Source: Listeria welshimeri serovar 6b str. SLCC5334
GTDB lineage: Bacteria; Bacillota; Bacilli; Lactobacillales; Listeriaceae
Direction of reading: 5' to 3'
DNA: 64,000 bases
Assembly: GCF_000060285.1 (NCBI RefSeq)
Contig: NC_008555.1
Coordinates: 1,054,001 to 1,118,000 of the forward strand
The notes under the pieces are model-generated. The model did not search any database. It saw nothing but the letters and a program-made list of their open reading frames with translations, and had not been told where the DNA came from. This document shows, one piece after another, positions 28,531 to 37,958 of the stretch. Positions within the stretch are counted from its first letter, which is position 1. Every line of letters starts with the position of its first letter. The position numbers and the translations under genes were made by a program.

Positions 28531-28539
28531 TGGTATAAT
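28531..28539 (+). promoter_or_regulatory. Extended -10 promoter before tarI
   Basis: TGGTATAAT fits an extended -10; no good -35 is seen. A small hairpin (CACTGTT / AACAGT) follows before the AAAGGAG of tarI. Confidence 0.5.
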
Positions 28540-28576
28540 AAACACTGTTAAAAAAACAGTTAAAGGAGATTAGAGG

Positions 28577-29290
28577 ATGATATACGCTCAAATTTTAGCT
28601 GGAGGAAAAGGCACGCGAATGGGAAATGTTAGCATGCCAAAACAATTTCTACCTCTAAATGGTAAACCGATTATTGTTCATACGGTAGAAAAATTTATTT
28701 TAAACACACGTTTTGATAAAATTATTATTTCTTCTCCAAAAGAATGGATGAATCATGCGGAGGATAATATTAAAAAATATATTTCTGATGACCGCATTGT
28801 AGTAATCGAAGGTGGGGAAGACCGTAACGAAACAATTATGAATGGCATTCGTTTTGTAGAAAAAACGTATGGCTTAAATGATGATGATGTAATTATTACT
28901 CATGATGCAGTTCGTCCGTTTTTAACACATCGAATTATTGAAGAAAATATAGAAGCTGCACTTGAAACTGGAGCAGTTGATACTGTCATTGAAGCGCTTG
29001 ATACAATTGTTGAATCAAGCAACCACGACTTTATCACGGATATTCCAGTGAGAGATCATATGTATCAAGGACAAACACCCCAAAGTTTTAATATGAAAAA
29101 AGTTTATAATCATTATCAAAACTTGACTACTGAAAAGAAACAAATTTTAACAGATGCTTGTAAGATTTGTTTACTTGCTGGTGATCATGTGAAGCTTGTT
29201 AAGGGTGAAATATTCAATATTAAGATTACGACACCTTATGACTTAAAAGTGGCTAATGCGATTATTCAGGAGCGGATAGCCAATGATTAA
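28577..29290 (+). CDS. tarI: Ribitol-5-phosphate cytidylyltransferase TarI
   Basis: The 237-residue protein belongs to the IspD/TarI family: [12 protein letters not shown] nucleotide loop, [16 protein letters not shown] and TPQSF. It makes CDP-ribitol from CTP and ribitol 5-phosphate. IspD, which has the same fold, is excluded by context: the stop overlaps the start of tarJ by eight bases, and teichoic-acid genes surround it. ATG follows AAAGGAG. Confidence 0.93.
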   Translation: MIYAQILAGGKGTRMGNVSMPKQFLPLNGKPIIVHTVEKFILNTRFDKIIISSPKEWMNHAEDNIKKYISDDRIVVIEGGEDRNETIMNGIRFVEKTYGLNDDDVIITHDAVRPFLTHRIIEENIEAALETGAVDTVIEALDTIVESSNHDFITDIPVRDHMYQGQTPQSFNMKKVYNHYQNLTTEKKQILTDACKICLLAGDHVKLVKGEIFNIKITTPYDLKVANAIIQERIAND

Positions 29291-30308
29291 TCAAGTATAT
29301 AGACTTGTGTCAGAAAGACAGTTTGAAGTTGCCAATGTGGATGAAAATTTGACGGAAGATGTAGTGGTTGTTAGACCAACTCATCTATCTATTTGTGCGG
29401 CGGATCAACGCTACTATACAGGTTCTAGAGGGAAAGAAATGCTATCAAAAAAACTCCCAATGGCACTGATTCATGAAGGTGTTGGTGAAGTAGTTTATGA
29501 TGCAACAAAAGAATTTAAACCAGGAACTAAAGTAGTTATGATTCCAAATACACCATTCGAGAATGATCCTGTCGTTGCTGAAAATTATTTGCAATCAAGT
29601 AAATTCCGTTCTAGTGGTTACGATGGATTAATGCAAGACTATGTATTCATGCGAAGAGATCGGGTAGTTGCATTACCAGATGATATTAATATGAAAGTTG
29701 CTGCATTTTCTGAACTAATTTCCGTTGCCGTGCACGCAATTTTACGATTTGAGGAGAAAAGTAATGCAAATCGTGAAACTTTTGGGGTATGGGGAGATGG
29801 AAACTTAGGATTTATCACTTCTTTACTGTTGAAAAATTGGTATCCTGAAAGTAAAGTATACATTTTTGGGAAAACTCCGTACAAATTAGACTTCTTTTCT
29901 TTTGTAGATGGTGCTTATGCAATTGATGATGTACCAGCTGATTTAGTGATTGATCAAGCATTTGAATGTGCTGGTGGAATGGGTAGTCAGTATGCAGTGA
30001 GTCAAATTATAGATGTTATTAAACCAGAAGGAACGATTTCTCTTCTAGGTGTATCTGAGTATCCGATTGAATTCAATTCACGTATGGTTCTTGAAAAAGG
30101 GCTTACTGTTTATGGAAGTAGCCGTAGCGGTCGCGTTGATTTTGAAAAAACAGTAGAATTTCTTTCAACAAACAAACGTGGTGTAGAATACTTACAAAAT
30201 CTTGTCGGTGAAGTTCATAAAGTTCACTCTATTCAAGATGTAATCGAAACATTCGAAGCTGATTTACGCAGTCCTTGGGGCAAAAGCGTAATGGAGTGGA
30301 AAATATAA
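29283..30308 (+). CDS. tarJ: Ribulose-5-phosphate reductase TarJ
   Basis: The 341-residue zinc alcohol-dehydrogenase-type protein makes ribitol 5-phosphate, the substrate of TarI, using NADPH. Seen are a catalytic zinc Cys in [11 protein letters not shown] (about residue 38), HEGVGEV and a Rossmann core [15 protein letters not shown] (about 163-177). Overlap with tarI implies tight coupling of the two enzymes, which are known to act as a complex in other species. Confidence 0.93.
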   Translation: MINQVYRLVSERQFEVANVDENLTEDVVVVRPTHLSICAADQRYYTGSRGKEMLSKKLPMALIHEGVGEVVYDATKEFKPGTKVVMIPNTPFENDPVVAENYLQSSKFRSSGYDGLMQDYVFMRRDRVVALPDDINMKVAAFSELISVAVHAILRFEEKSNANRETFGVWGDGNLGFITSLLLKNWYPESKVYIFGKTPYKLDFFSFVDGAYAIDDVPADLVIDQAFECAGGMGSQYAVSQIIDVIKPEGTISLLGVSEYPIEFNSRMVLEKGLTVYGSSRSGRVDFEKTVEFLSTNKRGVEYLQNLVGEVHKVHSIQDVIETFEADLRSPWGKSVMEWKI

Positions 30309-30318
30309 TAAAAATATT

Positions 30319-30421
30319 GGGGAGTTTAGACCATAAGCTTATGAAATTGTTTGCTAAAGTTTGTTTAGGAAGCAAGTCGAATTAAAATGTTCGATAATCA
30401 TTTGTTTTTATCTAAACTTCC
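30319..30421 (+). promoter_or_regulatory. Long-arm inverted repeat between tarJ and next GT2 gene
   Basis: GGGGAGTTTAGA (30319-30330) pairs with TCTAAACTTCCC (30410-30421) across about 80 bases. No T-run follows the right arm, so it is not a normal terminator; it may mark an RNA domain controlling the downstream genes. Confidence 0.45.
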
Positions 30422-30447
30422 CAGCTTTTATATGGAGAGGAAAAAGA

Positions 30448-31836
30448 ATGAAATTTGCAATTATAATTCCTTTTTACAATGCTGAAAAAAGACTTAGTTT
30501 GTCTATAGATAGTATAATTAAGCAGTCTTACGGCTTTTTGGAGCATGTAGAGTTACTGCTTATTAATGATGGAAGTACCGACGATAGTGGAATAATTGCA
30601 GCAAAATATGCTGATAAATATCCGAGCAATATTAGATATATTGAAGTCCCAAATGGCGGTCCATCGAAAGCACGAAATATTGGTATACATAATGTAAGAA
30701 AAGACACAGATTTTATCGGATTTTTAGATGCAGATGATCTTTTAACTAACAACACGTTAGCAAGTATGGCTGCTTTTTTAGATGAAAATCAAGTTAATAT
30801 GCTAGTTCCTGCATTTTATTATTTGGATGATTTTGGAAAAAAAGAAAAAATTTCTGCGCACAAATTAAACAATCGATTTGATCAAGGAAATAGAGTAATC
30901 CATATTGAAAAAGAACCTCAAGCAATTCATTTTTATATTGGGGGGACTTTTCTGCGTTATGAGCATTTAAAAAATTTTTCATTTGATGAATCGCTTCGCT
31001 TTGCAGAAGATCAATTGTTAATTACGCAGTTTTTACTTGAAAGTAAATCTTATGGCGTTATTGCTGATGCTGGTTATTATTATTACCGTGATTTAAAACA
31101 AAAAGGTTCTTTAGTGAGTTCAGCTTGGAAGCAACCAGATAGATACATCCCATTTCTCCAAAATGTGTATCAAGTTTATTTAACACGTTCTAAAGAGCTT
31201 TTTGGTGAGGTCATTCCATATGTTCAATATTTAATTGCTTATCATGCAAAATTATTTTTTTATAAAGAAAATAGCTATTTTAAAGAAGTATTAAACGAAG
31301 AAGAACAAGAAATCTTTGTACGAGAATTGCAAAAAATACTACAAGAAGTAGAAAAAGAAACTATTCTAAAACTCGATACACCACTTGTTGTAAAAGAAAT
31401 GATACTTTCTATTTTAAGATATGGCTGGCCTATTCAATTTGAAGCGGCAAACATCCAGGAAGTTCCAGTTACTACAGTGAAAGAAAATTATCGGATAGGG
31501 AAAGCTGTTTTCATTGAATTGTATTTAGAAGAAGCAAGACTCAATTTACCGGATGAGGGTCGTTTTATCGCTCACACTAGATTTCGTGGGCTACCTACTA
31601 AAATAATAAAAAGACAAGTAGACCAAAAAATGTGGGATGTAATTGTTAGAAAACAAGGCACAATCGAAAAAGCAATCTTTAAGCTAAAACCTTATCAAAA
31701 TAAAGTAAGCATTTATTATCAAGATAATATGACGAAATTTACCATAACTAATATCAATGTATTAAGCAGTATTTTGGCAAAATTAAAGCGCAATAAAGAA
31801 TTAAAAAGAAAGTTTAAACAGGGGGGACTGTCCTGA
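30448..31836 (+). CDS. GT2 glycosyltransferase of the teichoic-acid cluster
   Basis: The 462-residue cytoplasmic protein has an N-terminal GT-A domain (IIIPFYNAEKRLS, LLINDGSTDDS, GGPSKARN, FLDADD, acceptor region FAEDQLL at about 187) and a C-terminal part (about 260-462) of unknown fold. ATG 30448 follows GGAGAGG. Its stop overlaps the start of the next gene (TGATG), so it is coupled to the CDP-polyol transferases and probably adds a sugar, such as GlcNAc, to the growing teichoic acid or its linkage unit. Substrate is not shown by the sequence. Confidence 0.82.
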   Translation: MKFAIIIPFYNAEKRLSLSIDSIIKQSYGFLEHVELLLINDGSTDDSGIIAAKYADKYPSNIRYIEVPNGGPSKARNIGIHNVRKDTDFIGFLDADDLLTNNTLASMAAFLDENQVNMLVPAFYYLDDFGKKEKISAHKLNNRFDQGNRVIHIEKEPQAIHFYIGGTFLRYEHLKNFSFDESLRFAEDQLLITQFLLESKSYGVIADAGYYYYRDLKQKGSLVSSAWKQPDRYIPFLQNVYQVYLTRSKELFGEVIPYVQYLIAYHAKLFFYKENSYFKEVLNEEEQEIFVRELQKILQEVEKETILKLDTPLVVKEMILSILRYGWPIQFEAANIQEVPVTTVKENYRIGKAVFIELYLEEARLNLPDEGRFIAHTRFRGLPTKIIKRQVDQKMWDVIVRKQGTIEKAIFKLKPYQNKVSIYYQDNMTKFTITNINVLSSILAKLKRNKELKRKFKQGGLS

Positions 31837-32990
31837 TGAAATTCGTACAAAAAATATATTATTTACTCTTTAGATTAGTAGGATTTTTACCTCGAAAAAA
31901 AGAGTTAGTTATGTTTGAAAGTTTTTCAGGCAAACAATATAGTTGTAATCCACGAGCGATTTTTGAATATATGGAGGAGCATAATCCGGAATATGAATTA
32001 CTCTGGAGTGTAAATCCAAAATATGTTGGACTTTTTGAAGAGCATGGTGTGCCTTATGTAAAACGTTTTTCTGTAAGTTGGTTATTCAAAATGGGACTCG
32101 CAAAATACTGGATTTCGAATAGCAGACTTCCGTTAGAACTACCGAAACCCAAAAAAACAATCTATGTCCAAACATGGCATGGTACACCATTAAAAAAATT
32201 AGGTGTCGATATCGATGAAGTCCATATGCCAGGACAAACAACAGAACAATATAAAACTGATTTTGTTAAAGAAGCAAAGAAATGGGATTATTTAATTTCC
32301 CCTAATGCTTATTCTAGCGTCATTTTTAGGCGAGCATTTGGTTTTACTGGCGAAATGATTGAATCTGGCTATCCACGAAATGATATATTATTTAGTTCAA
32401 AGAAAGAAGAGAAAATTGCTGCCATAAAAAACGAATTAAACATTCCAGCTGACAAAAAAGTTATATTATATGCCCCAACATGGCGCGATAATGACTTTTA
32501 TGAAGTTGGTAAGTACAAATTCGATTTAAAAATTGATATAGCTAAAATGAGAGAAAAATTTGGGGATGAGATTATTTTACTTGTCCGGATGCATTATTTA
32601 GTTGCGGAACATTTTGATTTTGGTCAATATGGTGATTTTATTCGAGACACTTCTAATCATGAAGATATTAGAGATTTATATTTAGTAAGTGATTTATTGA
32701 TTACTGATTACTCTTCCGTATTTTTTGATTATGCTAATTTAAAACGTCCAATGTTGTTTTATACTTATGACTTAGCGGAGTACCGAGACACCCTTCGAGG
32801 ATTTTATTTTGATTTCGAAAAAAATGCTCCTGGGCCGCTTGTTGAAACTAACGAAGCACTTATGGACGAACTTGGAAAAATGCTTGAAAATCCGCCCCAA
32901 ATAAAAGAAAGTTTTTTAGAACAGTTTTGTACTTGGGAAGATGGTCATGCGGCAGAAAAAACCGTAAAAACAGTTTTTGCTAAAAAATAG
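31836..32990 (+). CDS. CDP-glycerol/ribitol phosphotransferase, TarB/TarF/TarL family
   Basis: The 384-residue protein is a single Glyphos_transf domain with the full motif set: QTWHGTPLKKLG (about 110-121), SGYPRND, YAPTWRDN, LLVRMHY and ITDYSSVFFDY. A hydrophobic-basic N-terminus suggests peripheral membrane attachment. It transfers glycerol or ribitol phosphate from the CDP donor during linkage-unit or chain synthesis. Which of TarB, TarF or TarL it equals cannot be decided by reading. It overlaps the GT2 stop by one base. Confidence 0.87.
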   Translation: MKFVQKIYYLLFRLVGFLPRKKELVMFESFSGKQYSCNPRAIFEYMEEHNPEYELLWSVNPKYVGLFEEHGVPYVKRFSVSWLFKMGLAKYWISNSRLPLELPKPKKTIYVQTWHGTPLKKLGVDIDEVHMPGQTTEQYKTDFVKEAKKWDYLISPNAYSSVIFRRAFGFTGEMIESGYPRNDILFSSKKEEKIAAIKNELNIPADKKVILYAPTWRDNDFYEVGKYKFDLKIDIAKMREKFGDEIILLVRMHYLVAEHFDFGQYGDFIRDTSNHEDIRDLYLVSDLLITDYSSVFFDYANLKRPMLFYTYDLAEYRDTLRGFYFDFEKNAPGPLVETNEALMDELGKMLENPPQIKESFLEQFCTWEDGHAAEKTVKTVFAKK

Positions 32991-33002
32991 GTGGTGGGGA
33001 AT

Positions 33003-34163
33003 TTGAAAAAAATAGCAATTTATCTATATATGTTTGCGGTGAAAATAACTGGCTCCTTAGCAAGGATTTTTCCTGTTCAGCAGAAAGTTGTTTTTCTAGT
33101 AAGTTTTGAAGAAAACCCCACAGCTATTATTAGGCAAATGGAACTTGCGAAAGTAAAGCCCAAAACGGTTGTTTTCTATGATCCGCGTGTCAATGTAACG
33201 AATATGTCTTTAGATTTCATACAATTAAAACCTAAAAATTTAGCGCAATTTATTCCACTCATGTTTCATATTAATACAGCAAAAGTTATTGTTACAGATA
33301 ATTATTTTGTAGAGCTAGCTGGCTTAAAAGTGAGAAGTGGTGTATCTTGTATTCAAATTTGGCATGCTAATGGGGCGTTGAAAAAGTTTGGTTGGGAAGA
33401 TAAAGCTGCCCAAAAACGAACGGATACCGACAAAAAAAGATTTTTAGAAGTATATAAACGTTTTACGAACGTGCTTGTAGGATCGGATGCAATGGCAGCT
33501 ATTTTCAAAAAATCGTTTTTAATGAGTGAATCGCAAATTTTAAAACTTGGTATTCCACGTACAGATTATTTTTTCAATGAACAAAAGTTAAAAGAAAATT
33601 ATGAGTGGACTTATTCAAAATTAAATCTTATGGATAAAAAGATAATTTTATATGCGCCTACTTTTCGTGATAATGAACTTCAAAGTACTAAATTGCATTT
33701 AAATATTACTGAATTGAAAGCAGCATTAAGTAATGATTATCAGCTGATCTTAAAACTTCATCCATCCATTAGTCAGGATTTGGAAAAAATAGAAGATGAT
33801 TTTGTTGTATATGCGGATAAGGAAATGCCGATAGAAACGATATTACCTACAGTAGATATTTTAATTACTGACTATTCTTCTATCCCTTTTGAATTTGCAT
33901 TACTTCATAAACCAATTATATTTTTCACCTATGATTTAAACGAATATGATAAAGCAAGAGGGCTTTCTGATGGGTTTTTAGAAACAATTCCAGGGCCGCA
34001 TGCTTTTACAACAACGGGACTTATTGAATTAATTAAACAAGAAACATTCGATATAGAAAGAATCCGTTCTTTTGCAGCAGAATGGAATAAATATTCAGAC
34101 GGTTTTTCCAGTGAACGCTTTGTTTTATTTTTAAAAGAACAGCTGGAAAAACAAGACAGCTAA
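33003..34163 (+). CDS. CDP-glycerol/ribitol phosphotransferase, second copy
   Basis: The 386-residue protein is a diverged paralog of its neighbour: IWHANGALKKFGW, LGIPRTDYFF, YAPTFRDN, LKLHPS and ITDYSSIPFEF. The WHANGALKKFG motif is closer to the fused polymerase (WHAAGAFKKFG) than to the adjacent gene (WHGTPLKKLG), so the two single-domain enzymes likely do different steps. I choose TTG 33003 because GGTGGTGGGG serves as its ribosome site; GTG 32991 lies within that site. Confidence 0.85.
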   Translation: MKKIAIYLYMFAVKITGSLARIFPVQQKVVFLVSFEENPTAIIRQMELAKVKPKTVVFYDPRVNVTNMSLDFIQLKPKNLAQFIPLMFHINTAKVIVTDNYFVELAGLKVRSGVSCIQIWHANGALKKFGWEDKAAQKRTDTDKKRFLEVYKRFTNVLVGSDAMAAIFKKSFLMSESQILKLGIPRTDYFFNEQKLKENYEWTYSKLNLMDKKIILYAPTFRDNELQSTKLHLNITELKAALSNDYQLILKLHPSISQDLEKIEDDFVVYADKEMPIETILPTVDILITDYSSIPFEFALLHKPIIFFTYDLNEYDKARGLSDGFLETIPGPHAFTTTGLIELIKQETFDIERIRSFAAEWNKYSDGFSSERFVLFLKEQLEKQDS

Positions 34164-34218
34164 CAAGTAGAGAAATTTTTGTTTTCTTGATATACTACTA
34201 AAGAAAGTAGGTGGGCTG

Positions 34219-34602
34219 ATGAAAAAAGTAATTACATATGGTACATTTGATTTAATTCACTGGGGGCATATTCGGTTATTAGAACGAGCAAAAGCTCTGG
34301 GTGATTACCTTATCGTAGCCATTTCAACAGATGAATTTAATCGAATGAAACACAAAGAAGCGTACCATAACTTTGAACATCGTAAACTAATTTTAGAAGC
34401 GATAAGATATGTGGATGAAGTGATTCCAGAAAGTAACTGGGAACAAAAATTAGAAGATGTAAAAAATCGTGATATTGATATTTTTGTGATGGGTGATGAC
34501 TGGGAAGGTGAGTTTGACTTCTTAAAACCATATTGTGAAGTTGTTTATTTACCACGTACAGACGGTATTTCTACTTCCAAGATTAAAGATGATTTAAAAT
34601 AG
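34219..34602 (+). CDS. tarD: Glycerol-3-phosphate cytidylyltransferase TarD/TagD
   Basis: The 127-residue enzyme makes CDP-glycerol for the linkage unit. It has the cytidylyltransferase signatures TYGTFDLIHWGHIRLLERA (HxGH with Trp inside) and GISTSK near the C-terminus. Size matches B. subtilis TagD (129 residues). ATG follows GTAGGTGGG. It is last in the cluster. Confidence 0.95.
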   Translation: MKKVITYGTFDLIHWGHIRLLERAKALGDYLIVAISTDEFNRMKHKEAYHNFEHRKLILEAIRYVDEVIPESNWEQKLEDVKNRDIDIFVMGDDWEGEFDFLKPYCEVVYLPRTDGISTSKIKDDLK

Positions 34603-34605
34603 GCG

Positions 34606-34666
34606 TAGCACAAAACGGGCGGACTGGTAATGTTTAATTATTAGGTGGTGGGCTTGTTTTGTGCTA
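34606..34666 (+). terminator. Hairpin after tarD
   Basis: A perfect 11-bp repeat (TAGCACAAAAC / GTTTTGTGCTA) lies 39 bases apart. The tail is ATTATTATG rather than a clean T-run, so it is a poor intrinsic terminator. It may also carry the -35 region of the next gene (TTGTTT at 34655-34660). Confidence 0.5.
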
Positions 34667-34718
34667 TTATTATGTATAAATGATAACGAAAGAACTACTT
34701 ATGTTAGGAGCAAAAAAG

Positions 34719-36209
34719 ATGACAAATTTATTTCAAGATGATAGTCTAACGCTGCATACAGACTTATATCAACTAAATATGATGAAAGCGTATTTTGACG
34801 ATGGACTTCATGAGCGTAGATCGGTGTTTGAAGTTTTTTTCCGTGATATGCCATTTGATTCAGGTTTTGTTGTGTTTGCTGGACTGGAACGAATTATTCA
34901 TTATATGCAAAATTTACGTTTTACAGAAACGGATATTGCTTATTTACACGACGAACTTGGTTTTGATGGTCCTTTTCTAGAATATTTACGTAACTTTAAA
35001 TTCAAAGGAAATATTCTTGCAGCAAAAGAAGGAGAATTTGTTTTTAAAACAGAGCCAATTCTTCAAGTAGAAGCAAGTCTAGCAGAAGCACAATTGATTG
35101 AAACAGCTTTGCTTAATATTGTGAATTTCCAAACGCTGATTGCGACAAAAGCTGCGCGCATTCGTTCTGTTATTGACGACGAAACGTTTGCCGAATTTGG
35201 GACAAGACGCGCTCAAGAAATGGACGCGGCTATTTGGGGCACACGAGCGGCTTACATTGGCGGTTGCGATTCGACAAGTAATGTTCGCGCTGGGAAGATT
35301 TTTGGCATTCCTGTGTCCGGTACGATGGCGCATGCGATGGTTCAAGCTTATCGCGACGAACTCGAAGCATTTAGAAGTTACGCAAAAACGCATTTTGATT
35401 CGATTTTCTTAGTAGATACATACGATACGCTAAAATCTGGCGTACCAAATGCGATTAAAGTGGCGAAAGAAATGGGCGACAAAATCAACTTTATCGGTAT
35501 TCGTTTAGATAGTGGAGATATGGCTTTCTTATCCAAGAAAGCGCGCCAAATGTTAGATGAAGCTGGTTTTACAGAAGCGAAAATTTTTGCTTCAAGTGAT
35601 TTAGATGAACATACTATTTTGTCATTAAAAGCGCAAAAAGCAAAAATCGATTCTTGGGGTGTTGGTACGAAACTGATTACTGCTTATGACCAACCTGCTC
35701 TTGGGGCCGTTTACAAAATGGCTGCGATTGCCGATGAAAATGATATTTTACAAGATTCTATTAAACTTTCTAGTAATACCGAAAAAGTGTCGACTCCTGG
35801 TAAAAAGAAAGTTTACCGGATTATCACGAATGAAGATGGTTTAAAAGCGGAAGGCGATTATATTGCTTTAGCGGACGAATCACTAGAAAATGTGGCTAAA
35901 CTAACTATGTTCCACCCAGTTCATACGTATATTATGAAAACAGTCGAGAATTTCACCGCGCGTGAATTGCTTGTACCGATTTTCCAAAACGGGGAACTTG
36001 TGTATGATATGCCTTCATTAGATGAAATTAAAGCGTATAAAGAAGAAAACTTGGCGCTGCTTTGGGACGAGTACAAACGAACAGTTCGTCCAGAGCAATA
36101 CCCGGTTGATTTAAGTGTGAAATGTTGGAAAAATAAGATGCGTAATATCGAAAAAGTACGTAAAAGTGTCCAACTTCATTCACCAGTTGAACTAGATATG
36201 CCGTTTTAG
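34719..36209 (+). CDS. pncB: Nicotinate phosphoribosyltransferase
   Basis: The 496-residue enzyme converts nicotinate and PRPP to nicotinate mononucleotide, the first step of NAD salvage. Supporting stretches are [15 protein letters not shown] at the N-terminus, FGTRRAQ (about residue 155) and [15 protein letters not shown] (phosphate-binding, about 265-280). ATG 34719 is set by TTAGGAG nine bases upstream. It is 11 bases from nadE, forming a salvage operon. L. monocytogenes needs external nicotinate, so the operon is central to NAD supply. Confidence 0.94.
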   Translation: MTNLFQDDSLTLHTDLYQLNMMKAYFDDGLHERRSVFEVFFRDMPFDSGFVVFAGLERIIHYMQNLRFTETDIAYLHDELGFDGPFLEYLRNFKFKGNILAAKEGEFVFKTEPILQVEASLAEAQLIETALLNIVNFQTLIATKAARIRSVIDDETFAEFGTRRAQEMDAAIWGTRAAYIGGCDSTSNVRAGKIFGIPVSGTMAHAMVQAYRDELEAFRSYAKTHFDSIFLVDTYDTLKSGVPNAIKVAKEMGDKINFIGIRLDSGDMAFLSKKARQMLDEAGFTEAKIFASSDLDEHTILSLKAQKAKIDSWGVGTKLITAYDQPALGAVYKMAAIADENDILQDSIKLSSNTEKVSTPGKKKVYRIITNEDGLKAEGDYIALADESLENVAKLTMFHPVHTYIMKTVENFTARELLVPIFQNGELVYDMPSLDEIKAYKEENLALLWDEYKRTVRPEQYPVDLSVKCWKNKMRNIEKVRKSVQLHSPVELDMPF

Positions 36210-36220
36210 GAGGAATTATA

Positions 36221-37045
36221 ATGGAAATCAGAAAAAGAATTTTAGCAGATATGCAAGTAGCAGAAACGATTGATGCACACGAAGAAATTAGAAAAAGTGT
36301 CGAGTTTTTAAAAGCATATTTAAAAAAGAATACGTTCTTAAAAAGCTTTGTTCTTGGGATTTCTGGGGGGCAAGATTCGACTTTAACAGGAAAGTTAGCA
36401 CAGTTGGCGATAAGTGAAATGCGGGATGAAACAGGTGACAATGAATACCAGTTCTTCGCTGTGAGCTTGCCATACGGAACACAACTAGATGAATCGGACC
36501 GTCAAGATGCACTGAACTTTATGAATCCAGATAATCGCTTAACTGTGAACATTAAAGCTTCGGTTGACGCTAGTGTCGCGGCACTTGCGGAAGCGGGAGT
36601 TGAACTATCTGATTTCGCTAAAGGAAATGAAAAAGCGCGCGAACGGATGAAAGTACAATATGCGATTGCTGCGATGCATAAAGGCGTAGTGGTTGGAACC
36701 GATCACTCCGCAGAAGCAGTTACTGGCTTTTATACGAAATACGGCGACGGGGGAACGGATATTAATCCACTGTTCCGTTTGAATAAAAGACAAGGCAAGG
36801 CGCTTCTTAAAGAGCTTGGCTGCCCAGAACATTTATATTTGAAAAAACCGACTGCTGATTTAGAAGATAACAAGCCGGCACTTCCTGACGAGGTCGCGCT
36901 TGGTGTGACTTATGACCAAATTGACGATTACTTGGAAGGCAAAGAAGTCCCAGCAGATGCTGCGGCAAAAATTGAGAACTGGTTTATTAAAACCGAACAT
37001 AAACGCCATATGGCAATTACGATATTTGACGATTTCTGGAAATAG
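36221..37045 (+). CDS. nadE: NH3-dependent NAD synthetase
   Basis: The 274-residue enzyme makes NAD from deamido-NAD, ATP and ammonia. It has the PP-loop [17 protein letters not shown] (about 45-61), [20 protein letters not shown] (about 165-184) and KKPTADL. It lacks a glutaminase domain, as expected for the short bacterial form. AGGAGG lies eight bases before ATG. Confidence 0.96.
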   Translation: MEIRKRILADMQVAETIDAHEEIRKSVEFLKAYLKKNTFLKSFVLGISGGQDSTLTGKLAQLAISEMRDETGDNEYQFFAVSLPYGTQLDESDRQDALNFMNPDNRLTVNIKASVDASVAALAEAGVELSDFAKGNEKARERMKVQYAIAAMHKGVVVGTDHSAEAVTGFYTKYGDGGTDINPLFRLNKRQGKALLKELGCPEHLYLKKPTADLEDNKPALPDEVALGVTYDQIDDYLEGKEVPADAAAKIENWFIKTEHKRHMAITIFDDFWK

Positions 37046-37057
37046 GAGGCTGTTTAA

Positions 37058-37366
37058 ATGAATGTTGGTTATGGTTTATTAACTGCATTTTATACACATC
37101 CAGGAGAAAAAGACAATTTAGTTAAAATTTTGCTTGAAGCGGCAGAGGGGCTAGACGATTACAACACATGTATTCAGTATATTGTGAGTGAATCTGAAAC
37201 AGAGCCAAACACTGTATTTGTTTCTGAACTATGGGTCGACAAAGGGCATCATAAAGCATCTCTTGATAACCCAGCTGTAAAAGAAGTAATTGAACGTGCT
37301 AAACCTCTGATAAAAGAAGTTAAACGAATACAAGAATTAGACATACTCGGCGGAAAAGGCATATAG
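37058..37366 (+). CDS. Antibiotic-biosynthesis-monooxygenase (ABM) fold protein
   Basis: The 102-residue protein has the ferredoxin-like ABM pattern: FYTHPGEKDNLVKIL, CIQYIVSESE, VFVSELWVDKGHHKASLDNP. Members include quinol monooxygenases and stress or haem-degrading proteins, but many have no known substrate. AGGAGG precedes ATG and it lies 12 bases after nadE, so it is co-transcribed with NAD salvage. A terminator follows. Confidence 0.8.
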   Translation: MNVGYGLLTAFYTHPGEKDNLVKILLEAAEGLDDYNTCIQYIVSESETEPNTVFVSELWVDKGHHKASLDNPAVKEVIERAKPLIKEVKRIQELDILGGKGI

Positions 37367-37379
37367 CTTTAACAACAAG

Positions 37380-37412
37380 AATGATTCTGGGAAATTCCTA
37401 GAATCATTTTTT
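37380..37412 (+). terminator. Terminator after pncB-nadE operon
   Basis: The stem AATGATTCTGGG / CCTAGAATCATT (one wobble) is followed by TTTTTT. Confidence 0.85.
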
Positions 37413-37425
37413 GGAGGGATGACAA

Positions 37426-37830
37426 ATGCAAACGTTGATGATTGTTTGTGCTGGTGGCGCAACGTCAAGCTTAATGGCGCAAAATGTAGTAAAAAGCGCT
37501 ACTTTAGATGGAATGAATGCAGTTTTAGTATTTCCAGAAGATGTGAAATATAAAGATAGTTTTTATGAAAAATATAGCGAGCGGGATTTGGTGGTTGTGA
37601 TGGGACCAGTTGGCGCTATTACAGCCGGGAAATTCCGTGATTATAAAGAACAAGTCGATGCAGTATTAGTAGCGCCACAAGTGAAATATATGTATAAAAC
37701 AGTAGAAGAGGTTTTAGGAGATCTAAATATTCCTTGTGCTAATATTGATTCGCTTGATTTCGGTCGGATGCGGGGAGACAAGATTCTCACACAAGGTCTA
37801 GCCTTGATGGGTGCGAAAAATTCCAAATAA
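37426..37830 (+). CDS. PTS EIIB, lactose/cellobiose family, orphan
   Basis: The 134-residue cytoplasmic protein starts MQTLMIVCAGGATSSLMAQ; Cys 8 in CAGGATSS is the phosphorylated residue. VLVAPQVKYM is typical of the family. It is about 30 residues longer than the usual 100-105, with a C-terminal tail ending LGAKNSK-like. No EIIA or EIIC gene is near, so it either serves a permease elsewhere or has a regulatory role. GGAGGGATGACAAATG gives a strong start. Confidence 0.85.
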   Translation: MQTLMIVCAGGATSSLMAQNVVKSATLDGMNAVLVFPEDVKYKDSFYEKYSERDLVVVMGPVGAITAGKFRDYKEQVDAVLVAPQVKYMYKTVEEVLGDLNIPCANIDSLDFGRMRGDKILTQGLALMGAKNSK

Positions 37831-37874
37831 GGTGTTGCAACTTTAGAGGGGAAACGTTAAAATGAAAGAAGATG

Positions 37875-37942
37875 AAAAGGACAAGTGATTTGTCCTTTTC
37901 TTATATTATAGTGAAGTAACCGCAATTTTGCGGTTTCATTTT
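37875..37942 (+). terminator. Two consecutive hairpins upstream of guaA
   Basis: AAAAGGACAA / TTGTCCTTTT (37875-37899) and AACCGCAA / TTGCGGTT (37918-37935), the second followed by TCATTTTAT. The first looks like the EIIB terminator; the second sits in the guaA leader. No purine riboswitch core is recognised. Confidence 0.65.
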
Positions 37943-37958
37943 ATAGATAAGGGTGGTT

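Noticed and set aside
28515-28539. PrfA box-like TTAACA near tarI
   Set aside because: Only a half-site; the TGTTAA arm of the palindrome is absent at proper spacing.
37862-37888. Eight-codon ORF (MKEDEKDK) before guaA
   Set aside because: Its end is the left arm of the terminator hairpin and ribosome-site spacing is long; chance is likely.
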